From Rugamonas aquatica (GTDB lineage: Bacteria > Pseudomonadota > Gammaproteobacteria > Burkholderiales > Burkholderiaceae_D), in assembly GCF_009380215.1 (NCBI RefSeq), contig NZ_WHUG01000010.1, positions 1 through 64,000 of the forward strand: a DNA stretch of 64,000 nucleotides, written 5' to 3'. Position 1 is the stretch's first letter; each line of letters opens with the position of its first letter. Of the stretch, positions 29,819 to 39,016 are shown piece after piece. A program made the position numbers and the translations under genes. The notes beneath the pieces are model-generated. The model was not told the origin of the DNA, did no database searches, and worked only from the letters and a program-made list of their open reading frames with translations.

Positions 29819-32695
29819 ATGAGTAAAGCTTGCAAGATGTCTTACGGTCTGCCACGTGGTGCCATCCTCGTGCTGCTGGCGATGCTGGCATGGTGGCAAC
29901 TGTTGTTTACTCCCGTCGCCGCCGCCGAGACGCTGCCAGCTGCGATCAGCGTCAATACCGCCAGTATCGATCTGATGACTACCGGCAAGCTCTATCTGGA
30001 CGAAGGCCAGCCCTTTCCGGTCGACGCCACCGGCTTGCCCAAGCTGCTGGCCGGGCTCAAACCGGCCACCAAGGTCGACCTGCTGGGCGGCGGCTACTGG
30101 CTGTACGCCGAGCTGCGCAACGATAGCCACCAGCCGGCCTGGGTCATCGATCCCAACGATACGCTGATCGACATGGTCGACATCCAGGTGTTCGGCCCGG
30201 ACGGCAGCGCGCGCCAGATGCTGACCGGCTACCGCCAGCCGCACGCCTACCTGCTGCACTACGGTAAAGACGTCGACCTGCAGCCGGGCCAGCGCTACCA
30301 GGTGCTGATACGCTTCGCCAGCCCCTACTATGCGCGCACGCCGGTGATGTCGGTGCTGCCGCGCACCGCCTACCAGCAGCTGGTGGCGCGCGAGAACGTG
30401 CTCATCATCGGCTCCATCGGCGCCCTGCTGGCGCTGACGGTGTTCAACTTCTTCATCTACTCGATCACCCGCGACAACTCCTCGCTGTACTACTCGCTGT
30501 ACGTGCTGTGCTACGCCATCGCCTGGGGCATGACCTTCCACATGACGGCCGACCTGTTCGGCTGGCACAACCTGCAGTGGCATTACGTGCCCTTCTTCCT
30601 GCTGCCGGTGCTGAGCACGCAGTTCTACACCAACTTCCTGCGGCTCAAGGAGCATTCGCCGCTGCTGCACAAGCTCAGCCGCATCAACATCGTGCTGCCG
30701 CTGCTCACGCTGCCAAGCTGCTTCCTCTACCTCAGCTACGCCCACACCATCGCCACCATCGTCATCTCGATCTGGATGGCGATGGCGCTCACCAGCGGCA
30801 TCGTGGTCTGGCGGCGCGGCTATTATCCGGCCCGTTTCTTCGTGCTCGGCTTCGTCGCGCTGATGGTGCCGGGCCTGTTCATCCTGCCCGCCAACCTCGG
30901 CCTGATCCCGGCCATGGTGACCAATGCCCAGCTGTTCACGCTGCTGGGCGGCACGCTGGACGGCGTGCTGCTGGCGTTCGCGCTGGCCGACCAGATCCGC
31001 CTGCTGCGCAACACGCTGGAGCAGCGCGTGCAGGAACGCACCGCCCAGCTGACCGAAGCCAAGGAGCATGCGGAAGTGGTCAGCCGCCACCGCATCGACT
31101 TCCTGTCGGCGATGAGCCACGATATCCGCACCCCGCTGGCCGGCGTGATCGGCATGATCAAGTTCGCCATGCGCGACCAGTCGGTACGCGGCCGCACCGA
31201 GGAATACCTGCGCATCGGCCTGCAGAACAGCGAATCGCTGCTGGCCATCCTCAACGACATCCTCGACTTCTCCAAGATCGACGCCGGCCGCCTGTCGATC
31301 GAGACGGTGGACTTCGACCTGATCGAACTGGTGGACGACGCCATCGGCATCCTGCAAGGCCAGGCCGACGCCAAGAGCCTGCTGCTGCGCTGCGACCTGG
31401 CGCTGGACATGCCGCGCTACGTGCGCGGCGACCCGACCCGTCTGCGCCAGATCCTGCTCAACCTGCTGGGCAACGCCATCAAGTTCACCGACCGCGGCGA
31501 AGTGCGGCTCGACGCTTCGGCGCTGCTGACCATAGACGGCCGCACCAGCGTCAGCTTCGACATCACCGACACCGGCCCCGGCATCCCGGCCGAAACGCTG
31601 CCACGGCTGTTCCAGAAATTCGAACAGGCCGACCACTCGACCACGCGCCGCTACGGCGGCACCGGCCTGGGTCTGGCGATCTGCAAGGAGCTGGTCGAAC
31701 TGATGGGCGGCTCGATCGCCGCCGAAAGCCGGGTCGGCGTCGGCTCCACCTTCAGCTTCACGCTGCCGCTGGCGCTGGGCGCGGCGCCGGAGATCGATCC
31801 ATCCAGCCTGCCGCGCAAGGAGCACCACGCCTACCGCCTGCGCGTGCTGTGCGCCGAGGATGTGCGCACCAACCAGATCATCGTCAGCACGCTGCTGGAG
31901 AACATGGGCCACGACATCCGCGTGGTGGAAAACGGCTTGCAGGCGCTGCATGCGCTGAGCAGCGCCGCCTACGACCTGGTGCTGATGGACGGCCGCATGC
32001 CGATGATGGACGGCGAACAGGCCGCGCGCCTGATCCGCAGCGGCGGCAGCGAAGACTACCGCGTGCTCGATCCGGGCATCCCGATCATCGCGCTGACCGC
32101 CAACGCCAGCGACCATGACCGCGCGCGCTACCTGGCGGTGGGCATGGACGGCTTCCTCAGCAAGCCGGTCGACGAGCGCCTGCTGTACGACCAGATCGAG
32201 AAGACCATCGCCCAGCACCTGAGCCGCGGCCGGCCGCTGCGGCCTACCGACGCCGCGCGCCTGACCGCCGTTCGCGCCGAATCGCTGGACGAGCAGTTCG
32301 GCGTGGCGCCGGCCGTCGAGAAGCGCATCGATCCGGCCACCGTGCAGATCATGCCGCTGGCCGGGCTGTCGCACTCGCATATGCAGCGCATCACCCAGGC
32401 CTTCCTCGACGAAGCGCCGCGCCGGCTGGAAAGCGCGCGCGCCGCCGTGGTGGCCGGCAACGCCAACGCGGCGGCGGCGGCGATCCACGCGCTCAAGGGC
32501 AGCGCCGGCTATCTGAGTTCGACCCATCTGCACACGCTGTGCCATGAGATGGAAGCGGCGGCCAGCGCCGGCAATCTGAACGAAGTGACCGACCGCTTGC
32601 CCGGCGTGGCGGCCGCGCTGGACCAGGCCTGCAACGACCTGCGCCGCGCCGCCAGCAATGACGTCAACATGTCGCAGCCCGCCTCCACCACCTGA
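29819..32695 (+). CDS. 7TMR-DISM hybrid sensor histidine kinase with REC and Hpt
   Basis: A 958-residue membrane sensor. A signal peptide (to about residue 36) leads to an extracellular 7TMR-DISMED2-type beta domain (about 45-175; WVIDPNDTLIDMVDIQVFG), a seven-helix 7TMR-DISM region (about 195-395), a coiled coil, HisKA with the histidine in SAMSHDIRTPLAGV, HATPase (GGTGLGLAICKELVELMGG), a receiver (LCAEDV, LMDGRMPMMDG, FLSKPVDE) and a C-terminal Hpt domain (IHALKGSAGYLSS). DISM extracellular domains are thought to bind carbohydrates or other small ligands. Like the kinase at 10449-13601 it has an internal phosphorelay but no adjacent output regulator. Confidence 0.9.
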   Translation: MSKACKMSYGLPRGAILVLLAMLAWWQLLFTPVAAAETLPAAISVNTASIDLMTTGKLYLDEGQPFPVDATGLPKLLAGLKPATKVDLLGGGYWLYAELRNDSHQPAWVIDPNDTLIDMVDIQVFGPDGSARQMLTGYRQPHAYLLHYGKDVDLQPGQRYQVLIRFASPYYARTPVMSVLPRTAYQQLVARENVLIIGSIGALLALTVFNFFIYSITRDNSSLYYSLYVLCYAIAWGMTFHMTADLFGWHNLQWHYVPFFLLPVLSTQFYTNFLRLKEHSPLLHKLSRINIVLPLLTLPSCFLYLSYAHTIATIVISIWMAMALTSGIVVWRRGYYPARFFVLGFVALMVPGLFILPANLGLIPAMVTNAQLFTLLGGTLDGVLLAFALADQIRLLRNTLEQRVQERTAQLTEAKEHAEVVSRHRIDFLSAMSHDIRTPLAGVIGMIKFAMRDQSVRGRTEEYLRIGLQNSESLLAILNDILDFSKIDAGRLSIETVDFDLIELVDDAIGILQGQADAKSLLLRCDLALDMPRYVRGDPTRLRQILLNLLGNAIKFTDRGEVRLDASALLTIDGRTSVSFDITDTGPGIPAETLPRLFQKFEQADHSTTRRYGGTGLGLAICKELVELMGGSIAAESRVGVGSTFSFTLPLALGAAPEIDPSSLPRKEHHAYRLRVLCAEDVRTNQIIVSTLLENMGHDIRVVENGLQALHALSSAAYDLVLMDGRMPMMDGEQAARLIRSGGSEDYRVLDPGIPIIALTANASDHDRARYLAVGMDGFLSKPVDERLLYDQIEKTIAQHLSRGRPLRPTDAARLTAVRAESLDEQFGVAPAVEKRIDPATVQIMPLAGLSHSHMQRITQAFLDEAPRRLESARAAVVAGNANAAAAAIHALKGSAGYLSSTHLHTLCHEMEAAASAGNLNEVTDRLPGVAAALDQACNDLRRAASNDVNMSQPASTT

Positions 32696-32765
32696 TCTGC
32701 CAGCCGTGAGCCACGCCGGCGCGGACGCTGCTACACTCTGGGCACACCATCCAGGAGCAGACAGC

Positions 32766-33425
32766 ATGTCCAACCGCACCCTCAACCTGACCGATACGCT
32801 GTACGACTACGTGCTATCGCATTCGCTGCGCGAGCATCCGGCGCAGACCGCCTTGCGGGAAGCAACCCGCAGCCATGAACGCGCCACCATGCAGATCTCG
32901 CCCGAGCAGGGCCAGCTCATGGCCATGCTGGTCAAGCTGACCGGCGCCCGCAACACCATCGAGATCGGCGTGTTCACCGGCTACAGCGCGTTGAGCGTGG
33001 CGCTGGCGCTGCCGGCCGAGGGCCGCATCCTGGCCTGCGATATCAGCGACGACTACACCCGCATCGGCAAGCCGTTCTGGGCGCAGGCCGGCATCGCCGA
33101 CAAGATCGACCTGCAACTGGGCCCGGCCCTGGCCACGCTGGACGCGCGCCTCAAGGATGGCGAAGCGGGCCTCTACGACTTCGCCTTCATCGACGCCGAC
33201 AAGGTCAATTACGACGGCTACTACGAGCGCTGCCTGCAACTGGTGCGCCCCGGCGGCTTGATCGCCATCGACAACACGCTGTGGAGCGGCCGCGTGACCG
33301 AACGCGCCGACAGCGACGACACCGCCGCACTGCAGGCGCTGAACATCAAGCTGCACCACGACGAACGCATCGACCTGTCGCTGCTGCCGCTGGGCGACGG
33401 CCTGACATTGGCGCGCCGCCGCTAG
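32766..33425 (+). CDS. Class I SAM-dependent O-methyltransferase
   Basis: A 219-residue cytoplasmic enzyme of the caffeoyl-CoA/catechol O-methyltransferase type. The SAM-binding motif EIGVFTGYSALSVA, the acidic ILACDISDDY, the metal-site segment FAFIDADKVNYDGYYE and IAIDNTLWSG are visible. The start ATG at 32766 is preceded by CAGGAG; the frame extends upstream without a ribosome site. It follows the 7TMR kinase by 70 bp on the same strand and may be separately transcribed. The methyl acceptor is unknown. Confidence 0.9.
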   Translation: MSNRTLNLTDTLYDYVLSHSLREHPAQTALREATRSHERATMQISPEQGQLMAMLVKLTGARNTIEIGVFTGYSALSVALALPAEGRILACDISDDYTRIGKPFWAQAGIADKIDLQLGPALATLDARLKDGEAGLYDFAFIDADKVNYDGYYERCLQLVRPGGLIAIDNTLWSGRVTERADSDDTAALQALNIKLHHDERIDLSLLPLGDGLTLARRR

Positions 33426-33573
33426 CGCAGGCCGGCATGGGATTCCGTGCGCTGCCTTGCTTACGCAGTCCGACAGCGGCGCGGCGTGTACGCCTACTTT
33501 CAGCGCCGCCGGGCTGGCTTACGATAGGGGTTCGGAGCGGCCTCACGCTCCGCCCTATCAAAGGAGAGCGATC

Positions 33574-33795
33574 ATGACCCATCCCAGCGACAAAGGCTTC
33601 AAACCCGGCGCCAACATGCCCCATGACGACTACGATCCGGAACACGAAGGCATGAGCGAGAGCGGCAACCATGCCACCGGCCATCCGGCCAACGACACGC
33701 CGCACGCCAGCCAGCAGCAGGGCCGCCAGCCGGCGCGCTCGGAACAGAGCATCCGCCAGGGGAACCTGAGCCGCAGCATGCCGCGCAGCCGCTGA
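33574..33795 (+). CDS. Small hydrophilic hypothetical protein
   Basis: A 73-residue protein, not assigned to a family. It starts at ATG 33574 after a good AAGGAG site and is rich in His, Asp, Glu, Ser and Gln (MTHPSDKGFKPGANMPHDDY), with no hydrophobic segment, so it is probably disordered and cytoplasmic. The C-terminus is basic. The ribosome site and codon pattern support it being real. Function unknown. Confidence 0.6.
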   Translation: MTHPSDKGFKPGANMPHDDYDPEHEGMSESGNHATGHPANDTPHASQQQGRQPARSEQSIRQGNLSRSMPRSR

Positions 33796-33810
33796 CGGCC
33801 CGCCCCCGCG

Positions 33811-36800
33811 CTAGAAGTCCGTCTCGCCCTCGATGACGGCCGGGTGGCCGCTGATCGCGCGCGAGGTCTGCATGCCGGCCATCGTCGCCGCCTCCACGCA
33901 GCCGGCGTTCAAACCGGTCTTGATCCAGTCGCCCGTCAGGTACAGATTGGAGTAGCCCGATTGGTCGGTTTGCAAGCGGTACTTGGTGCTGTTCACCACC
34001 GACATCACATACCGCTCCGACGGATCGACATTGGCCCGCCAGTACTGGCTGTCGAAGCGCGCCACGCCGGTGGCCTCGCTGCCATCGACCAGCCATTGCC
34101 ACGGGAACGCGCCGGCCGGTCCCGCCGCCGGCCACAGCGCGGCGATCTGCCCGCTCAGTTGGCCGATCGCGCCCTGCTTCGCCAGCGCCGCCATGCGCGC
34201 CGGGAAGCCGGTGTCGCTCACCGGCGGGTAGCTGTCCACCGTCAGCGCGCTGCAGAAATAGGACACGTTGCGCGGCGCCAGCGGCGGCGCCCAGTCCTCG
34301 CGGCACAACAGCTGGTCCATCGGCGCCCAGGTGTCGTAAGGCTCGCTGAACCCGCTCAGCACCGGCTGCTGGCCATCGGGCTGATAGCTCCAGCCCATCT
34401 GCGCCAGATCCTTGTTCAGCCAGACCTGGTAAGCCTGCGTCGCCACCGTCTGCACCTTTTCGTAGGTGGTGTTGAGCGCGGGGCTGTGCGCCAGCAGCTG
34501 CGGGCACACAGCCTTCAGCGAGCCGACCGAAATGCCGAACACCACCTGGTCGAAATCGATGCCGCGCTTGAGCGTCAATACCGGCAGTTCCTTGTCGAAG
34601 TGCTGGTGGTACAGCCTGGGCCAGTCGCTCCAGCTGGATTCCAGGTTGACGTCGTGAGCCTGCAGCAGCGCGGCCTGCGCCGGATCGATCTGCTCGTAGT
34701 TGGGCGTGCCGGGCCAGCAGGCCAGGTTCTTCACGTCCACCAGCGGATCGTAGTCCGCGCCGGCCAGCGCCACCTGCTGCGTCATGCGGATGCTGCCGAT
34801 CTGGCGGCCGTCCGGCACCAGCTCCTCGACCTTGTGGAAGAATTTGAATTTGACGCCACGCGCCAGCAAGGCCTGGTACAGCGGCGTAAACACCGTGTCG
34901 CCCATCCCGGCCTGCATCTTGAACATGATGCCGCCCTTGTAGGCCAGGCCGATACGCGCCATCGCGCGCAGCAGCGTGCCGGCTTCGATGTTCGGCTTGT
35001 CGAAGTCGCCGCCCTCGTAGGCGAACACCAGGTCGTAGAAGCCGCGCACCGGCGCCGAGTCCACGCACAGCACGTCGTCGCCGCCGTGCTTGCGCAGCCA
35101 GTCCTTGAAGTCGATATCGTTGATGACGTCGAAGCCGTTGCGGATCACGCCATCTTCAAACACGCCCTTCATCACCGTCACGCCGAGATCGAGGCAGATG
35201 AACAGGCGGCGGATGTCGTCGCTGGCGTCGCCCTCGCCGCTATCGACCAGGGCGCGGTAGCGCGCATGCAGCTTGCCGCGCACGCCCACCAGCGCGCCGG
35301 CCAGCGCCAGGTGCTGGCCTTCGGTGTGCTTGCCGACGTCGGGCGACATATTGGCCAGCATGCCGTACAAGGCGCTGCCCAGCAGCGACATGTCCTCCAG
35401 CAGCTCGTGCACCGACGACGTCACGCCTTCGGCCAGATGGTACAGCCAATCCGGGATGATGCCGGTGTGGTGCGGATGCGGCGGCAGGTTCATCGCGCGG
35501 GTCAGCTTGTCCAGGCCGTCGATCCATTTTTTAATCCAGGAGAACATGGCCTCGGCCATGGTCCACAGCGTGATCTGTTCGTCGCCCTCGCCCGGCTCAC
35601 CCGGCAGCGGCGGGAATACGATGGACCAGTTGTGCCACTGCTCGCCGACCTGCTCGGACAGCGCCACATAATCGTGCTGCTTGAAGGCGTCGCGCCAGGT
35701 CGCCAGCGGTGCGCCGGGCGGGCGATCCAGGCTGGCGTAGGCCGCCTTGATCATCTTGAAGGCGTTGGCGTAGAAGCCGAACCAGATGTGCAGGCCGTGT
35801 TCCTCGATGCGCTGGCCGTACCTGGCATTGCGGCCGCTGGCGCCCTTGCCGCCCAGTCGCCAGCCCTGCTGGTAGACGGTGATGTCGTAGTTGTTCTGCC
35901 AGCCCGGCAGGTCGCTCAGGTACCAGGCCGCCGTCATCGAGCCGACGCCGCCGCCGAGGATGGCGATCTTCTGCGGCGCGATGGACGAGTTGTCGATCAA
36001 TTCCTCGCCCGGCTGCGCGGTGAAGTCGAAGTGCAGCTTGTACGGCAGGATGGCTTGCTGCGCGCCCAGCTTCAGACCCAGCGTCTGCTGCAGCGGGAAG
36101 CTGTCGAAGGCGTGCAGCACGCACTCGTATTCATAGCCCAGCAGTGTGCCGCTGTGTATGCGGTCGATGGTGGCCGGCGCGGCCAGGATGGCCTGGTACA
36201 CGGCCTTCAGGCCGGCGCTGTCGGGGAACTGCTTGAGGAAGATCTGGTCGATGCGCGGATTGCGCAGCAGCGAGATGATGTCGTCCCACCCCGCCACGTC
36301 GAGGTTGAAAAAATCGGGGATGGAGAGGAACAGCTCGATCGCCTGTTCGATCAGATCGAGCACGCTGGTGATGGGCTTTTCGATGCCGGTCTTCCGGGTC
36401 GCGTTCACCTCCAGCAGCGGGTGCATGGCGATCCTGGTTTCCGGCGCAAACGGCTGGAAGCCCTTGGCCGCGACCGCGCAGCGCAGCGGCTCGGCGTCGG
36501 CTTGCGGGATCTCGTACTCGCACAGGTATTTGGGATAGCCGAACAGCTCGCGGCCGTTAATCAGCGCCATCGCGTCGTCGACGAAGATGTGCGCGGGGTA
36601 GTAGTAGATGTGGGCCAGCTCGCCCTCGTCGTCCATGGCGCCGACCATGATCCAGGTGACGATGTCGATCTCGGTGATCCAGCCCTTGGCATGGTCGACC
36701 GGGGCCGCCGAATCGGCGTGGTTGACGCGGGTGAAGGTCAGCAGCACATACGGCGAAATCGCCTTGAAGCGCATGCGCTGGCCGGCCACCTGGTTCAGCG

Positions 36801-36936
36801 TGCCGTCCAGCGTGGCCTGCAAATTGGACAGCTCGCCCTTGACGAAGAAGCCGTACATCTCGGCGTTCTTCAATTGCAGCGGCGAGTGCATCATCACCGA
36901 GCCGCCCTGGTAGATGTATGAAGGTCTTGTCGCCAT
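33811..36936 (-). CDS. Fusion of acetoacetate decarboxylase-like domain and FAD/NAD(P)-dependent oxidoreductase
   Basis: A 1041-residue two-part protein. Residues about 15-290 resemble the acetoacetate decarboxylase barrel, with INGRELFGYPKYL at 127-138. In the classical enzyme a Lys-Lys pair is catalytic; here Lys136 is kept but the next residue is Tyr. From about residue 323 a dinucleotide-binding motif (IAILGGGVGSMTAAWYL) begins a flavin oxidoreductase of the phytoene-desaturase/amine-oxidase superfamily, with GWRLGGKGASGRN and a C-terminal GDWIKTGLNAGCVEAA flavin-binding end. No membrane helix is evident. It stands alone, convergent with the small gene at 33574, so pathway context is lacking. 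A ketone or polyene-like substrate is conceivable but unproven. Confidence 0.75.
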   Translation of the reverse strand: MATRPSYIYQGGSVMMHSPLQLKNAEMYGFFVKGELSNLQATLDGTLNQVAGQRMRFKAISPYVLLTFTRVNHADSAAPVDHAKGWITEIDIVTWIMVGAMDDEGELAHIYYYPAHIFVDDAMALINGRELFGYPKYLCEYEIPQADAEPLRCAVAAKGFQPFAPETRIAMHPLLEVNATRKTGIEKPITSVLDLIEQAIELFLSIPDFFNLDVAGWDDIISLLRNPRIDQIFLKQFPDSAGLKAVYQAILAAPATIDRIHSGTLLGYEYECVLHAFDSFPLQQTLGLKLGAQQAILPYKLHFDFTAQPGEELIDNSSIAPQKIAILGGGVGSMTAAWYLSDLPGWQNNYDITVYQQGWRLGGKGASGRNARYGQRIEEHGLHIWFGFYANAFKMIKAAYASLDRPPGAPLATWRDAFKQHDYVALSEQVGEQWHNWSIVFPPLPGEPGEGDEQITLWTMAEAMFSWIKKWIDGLDKLTRAMNLPPHPHHTGIIPDWLYHLAEGVTSSVHELLEDMSLLGSALYGMLANMSPDVGKHTEGQHLALAGALVGVRGKLHARYRALVDSGEGDASDDIRRLFICLDLGVTVMKGVFEDGVIRNGFDVINDIDFKDWLRKHGGDDVLCVDSAPVRGFYDLVFAYEGGDFDKPNIEAGTLLRAMARIGLAYKGGIMFKMQAGMGDTVFTPLYQALLARGVKFKFFHKVEELVPDGRQIGSIRMTQQVALAGADYDPLVDVKNLACWPGTPNYEQIDPAQAALLQAHDVNLESSWSDWPRLYHQHFDKELPVLTLKRGIDFDQVVFGISVGSLKAVCPQLLAHSPALNTTYEKVQTVATQAYQVWLNKDLAQMGWSYQPDGQQPVLSGFSEPYDTWAPMDQLLCREDWAPPLAPRNVSYFCSALTVDSYPPVSDTGFPARMAALAKQGAIGQLSGQIAALWPAAGPAGAFPWQWLVDGSEATGVARFDSQYWRANVDPSERYVMSVVNSTKYRLQTDQSGYSNLYLTGDWIKTGLNAGCVEAATMAGMQTSRAISGHPAVIEGETDF

Positions 36937-37058
36937 GAACTCATCCGTATCCGCAGTTCAACAATCGTCCAGTGTATTGCAAATCGACAGATAGTTGCCG
37001 AAAAAATCTGCGGCCGTGGGTGTACGATGTCGATTACGCCACAGAGAAGGAAAACCGC

Positions 37059-37700
37059 ATGGGCCGCGACCATCACGAAAACCGCGCCTGGGTCCGCATG
37101 CCGTCGGAGCGCCGGCTGGATTTGCTCGATCCGACACCGTTCGACTGGGAAGACAGCGACCTCGCGCTGGGCCTGGCGCGCACCTATCGCTGGGGCGGGC
37201 ATTCGGCATGGCCGCTGCCGCTGTCGGTGGCGCAGCATTCGCTGACGGTGATGCACCTGCGCGTCGCGGCCTGCAAGGCGGTCGGCCTGGAACTGGCGCC
37301 GCTGGCGGCGCTGCGCGAGCTGCTGCACGATGCCGAGGAAGGCTTGCTGGGATTCGATTGCGTCTCGCCGCTGAAGCCGTTTCTGGGCGAAGGCTTCAAG
37401 GCCCTGACGGTGCGGCTGGAGAGCGCCGTCTTCCTGCGCTACGGCCTGCCCCGCTGGACGCCGAAGGAACACGCCGCGCACAAGATGGCCGACCGTCTGG
37501 CGGCCGCCAGCGAGGCGGTGCATGTGGTGGGCTGGTCGGCCAGGGAAGTGCTGCACACGCTCAAGATCAGCGTGCCGCCATTGAACGACGATCCGCTGCA
37601 GGCGGTCTACGGCGGCACCGCGTGGGAACCATGGCCGCCCGCCGTCGCCAGCGACCGCTTCCTGGCCGAGCTCGACCGGTTGAAGGCGCTCAGCGCTTAA
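37059..37700 (+). CDS. HD-type phosphohydrolase (YfbR-like)
   Basis: A 213-residue protein with an HD metal-binding pattern: His60 in VAQHSLTVMHL, His90-Asp91 in ELLHDAEEGLLGFD, and Asp100. The spacing resembles YfbR-type deoxynucleotide 5'-nucleotidases and related HD hydrolases. The ATG at 37059 follows AGAAGGA; the upstream in-frame extension is disfavoured. It is divergent from the fusion oxidoreductase gene. The second 84-bp palindromic element begins 5 bp after its stop codon and may serve as its transcript end. Confidence 0.75.
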   Translation: MGRDHHENRAWVRMPSERRLDLLDPTPFDWEDSDLALGLARTYRWGGHSAWPLPLSVAQHSLTVMHLRVAACKAVGLELAPLAALRELLHDAEEGLLGFDCVSPLKPFLGEGFKALTVRLESAVFLRYGLPRWTPKEHAAHKMADRLAAASEAVHVVGWSAREVLHTLKISVPPLNDDPLQAVYGGTAWEPWPPAVASDRFLAELDRLKALSA

Positions 37701-37705
37701 ACCTT

Positions 37706-37789
37706 GGGGTCAAGTCTGACATTTGGACACGACCACGGCTGTAGGGTTCGATACGCTCCAGTTCGTGTCCAAATGTCAGACTTGACCCC
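37706..37789. repeat. 84-bp inverted repeat, copy 2 (REP/MITE-like)
   Basis: Perfect 27-bp arms at 37706-37732 and 37763-37789 flank a 30-bp core that is not palindromic. The outer 25 bases of each arm are identical to the element at the left end of the window, and both elements are 84 bp. It sits 5 bp after the HD hydrolase stop codon and 71 bp before the next gene. The different core argues against simple recent copying of one sequence. Confidence 0.88.
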
Positions 37790-37860
37790 ACCTTTTAGCG
37801 CATGGCGACCCGCTCACGGGGGCGCTACACTAGAGCCTGAATTTCAACCCTGGAGAATTT

Positions 37861-38265
37861 ATGGCATCAGCCGACAACGAACTGGCCAACAACGCCAAAC
37901 TGACCGCGCTGGCGCGCGCGCTGCGCGACCTGCACAAGCAGCTGATCCACGTGGAGACCCAGTACTTCGGCGCGGTCGGCAGCGCGCTGGAACACTTGCA
38001 ACTGGTGGCCAACCATCCGCATTTCGCCTGGCTGCAAAAGCTGTCCGGCCTGATGGCGCAGATGGATGAACGCCTGGACGAACCGGAAGCCGTCACGCTG
38101 GCCGAGGCGCGCACCTTCCGCAAGGCGATCGAAGCGCTGATCGGCCCGTCCGAAACCGGCGACATGGAGTTCCGCACCAAGTACAACACGCTGCTGCACG
38201 ACGGCACGGACATCGTCATGGCCCACGGCGCCGTGCGCAAGCTGCTGGCCGCTATCGACGGCTGA
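37861..38265 (+). CDS. Conserved-looking hypothetical helical protein
   Basis: A 134-residue soluble protein, predicted almost entirely helical, with heptad-like stretches (LARALRDLHKQLIHVETQY, LMAQMDERLDEPEAV). No signal peptide, cysteine or enzymatic motif is seen. CTGGAG lies just before the ATG. It is convergent with the PAAR gene (6 bp between stops) at the edge of the T6SS island. Function not recognised. Confidence 0.65.
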   Translation: MASADNELANNAKLTALARALRDLHKQLIHVETQYFGAVGSALEHLQLVANHPHFAWLQKLSGLMAQMDERLDEPEAVTLAEARTFRKAIEALIGPSETGDMEFRTKYNTLLHDGTDIVMAHGAVRKLLAAIDG

Positions 38266-38271
38266 GCGCCG

Positions 38272-38535
38272 CTAGGCAGTCTCCGCCGGCCCCGAGCCGA
38301 TCAGGGTGGCGCCGCATGAAGTCTTCATGCCCTCCACCGCCACCTTCACGCCCATCATGGTGACGCTCACCATGCCCTCGGCGATCACCGGCGAGCCGGA
38401 ACAGCGCGGACAGCTGACCCGATGGCCGACGCCGGCCACCGGCTTGCCATGGATGGTCAGCAGCGGGAAGCCTTCGAGGACGCGGCCGCCGTGCGAGGTG
38501 CGGTCGCCGAGGCGGATGATCGCTTTACCGGGCAT
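38272..38535 (-). CDS. PAAR domain protein (T6SS spike tip)
   Basis: An 87-residue stand-alone PAAR protein. It begins MPGKAIIRLGDRTSHGGRV and shows the repeated short beta motif and glycine pattern (IHGKPVAGVGHRVSCPRC, VAVEGMKTSCGATLIG) that folds into a metal-bound cone capping VgrG. The ATG at 38535 follows GGGGA and is preferred to an upstream GTG at 38550. It is the last gene of the island; 15 bp separate it from the preceding stop. With VgrG and the effector it would form the puncturing tip of a type VI secretion apparatus encoded elsewhere. Confidence 0.85.
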   Translation of the reverse strand: MPGKAIIRLGDRTSHGGRVLEGFPLLTIHGKPVAGVGHRVSCPRCSGSPVIAEGMVSVTMMGVKVAVEGMKTSCGATLIGSGPAETA

Positions 38536-38550
38536 GCCTGGTCCCCGCAC

Positions 38551-39003
38551 TTATTGACGAAACAGGACGGACAGCTTGGCGTCCGTCTTCTTGCCGCAGC
38601 TGCCGCGCAGTTGCGCGTCGCTCAGCTCGTCGTCGAAGGACACTTGCTGCAACGCGCCCTTCAGCGGCAAGACCAGCGTGACGGCTTCGTCATAGAACAT
38701 CAGGATCGGCGGCATGGCCTTGCCCTTGCCGTCCTCGGGATTGAAGACTTCCAGCACCGCCTTGCCGCCCTTTTCTTCGAAACCGGCAATCGCGTGGCCC
38801 GCCACCTTGAAGCGGCAGGCGCCGGCCTGCTGTTCATAGACGTAATCGAAAGAAGGCACGCCCTTGGCGTCGACCTTCCATTGGCTGAGCTTGAGCGTGT
38901 GCTCGACGCCGGCGCGCTTGGTGGTGAACGACGGCGCACCGTCGAAGGCTTGGCTCAGGCTGGAACACAGCAGCAGTGCCGCGAACAATACTTTATTGCG
39001 CAT
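38551..39003 (-). CDS. Small exported protein, candidate T6SS immunity protein
   Basis: A 150-residue protein with a clear signal peptide (MRNKVLFAALLLCSSLSQA) and a compact, probably beta-rich mature domain with two cysteines that could form a disulfide. AGGA precedes the ATG. It lies 13 bp after the predicted peptidoglycan-hydrolase effector on the same strand. Effectors acting in the periplasm are typically paired with exported immunity proteins just downstream, so immunity is the favoured role. The inference rests on position, size and export only; no family was recognised. Confidence 0.6.
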   Translation of the reverse strand: MRNKVLFAALLLCSSLSQAFDGAPSFTTKRAGVEHTLKLSQWKVDAKGVPSFDYVYEQQAGACRFKVAGHAIAGFEEKGGKAVLEVFNPEDGKGKAMPPILMFYDEAVTLVLPLKGALQQVSFDDELSDAQLRGSCGKKTDAKLSVLFRQ

Positions 39004-39016
39004 ACATAAATCCTGT

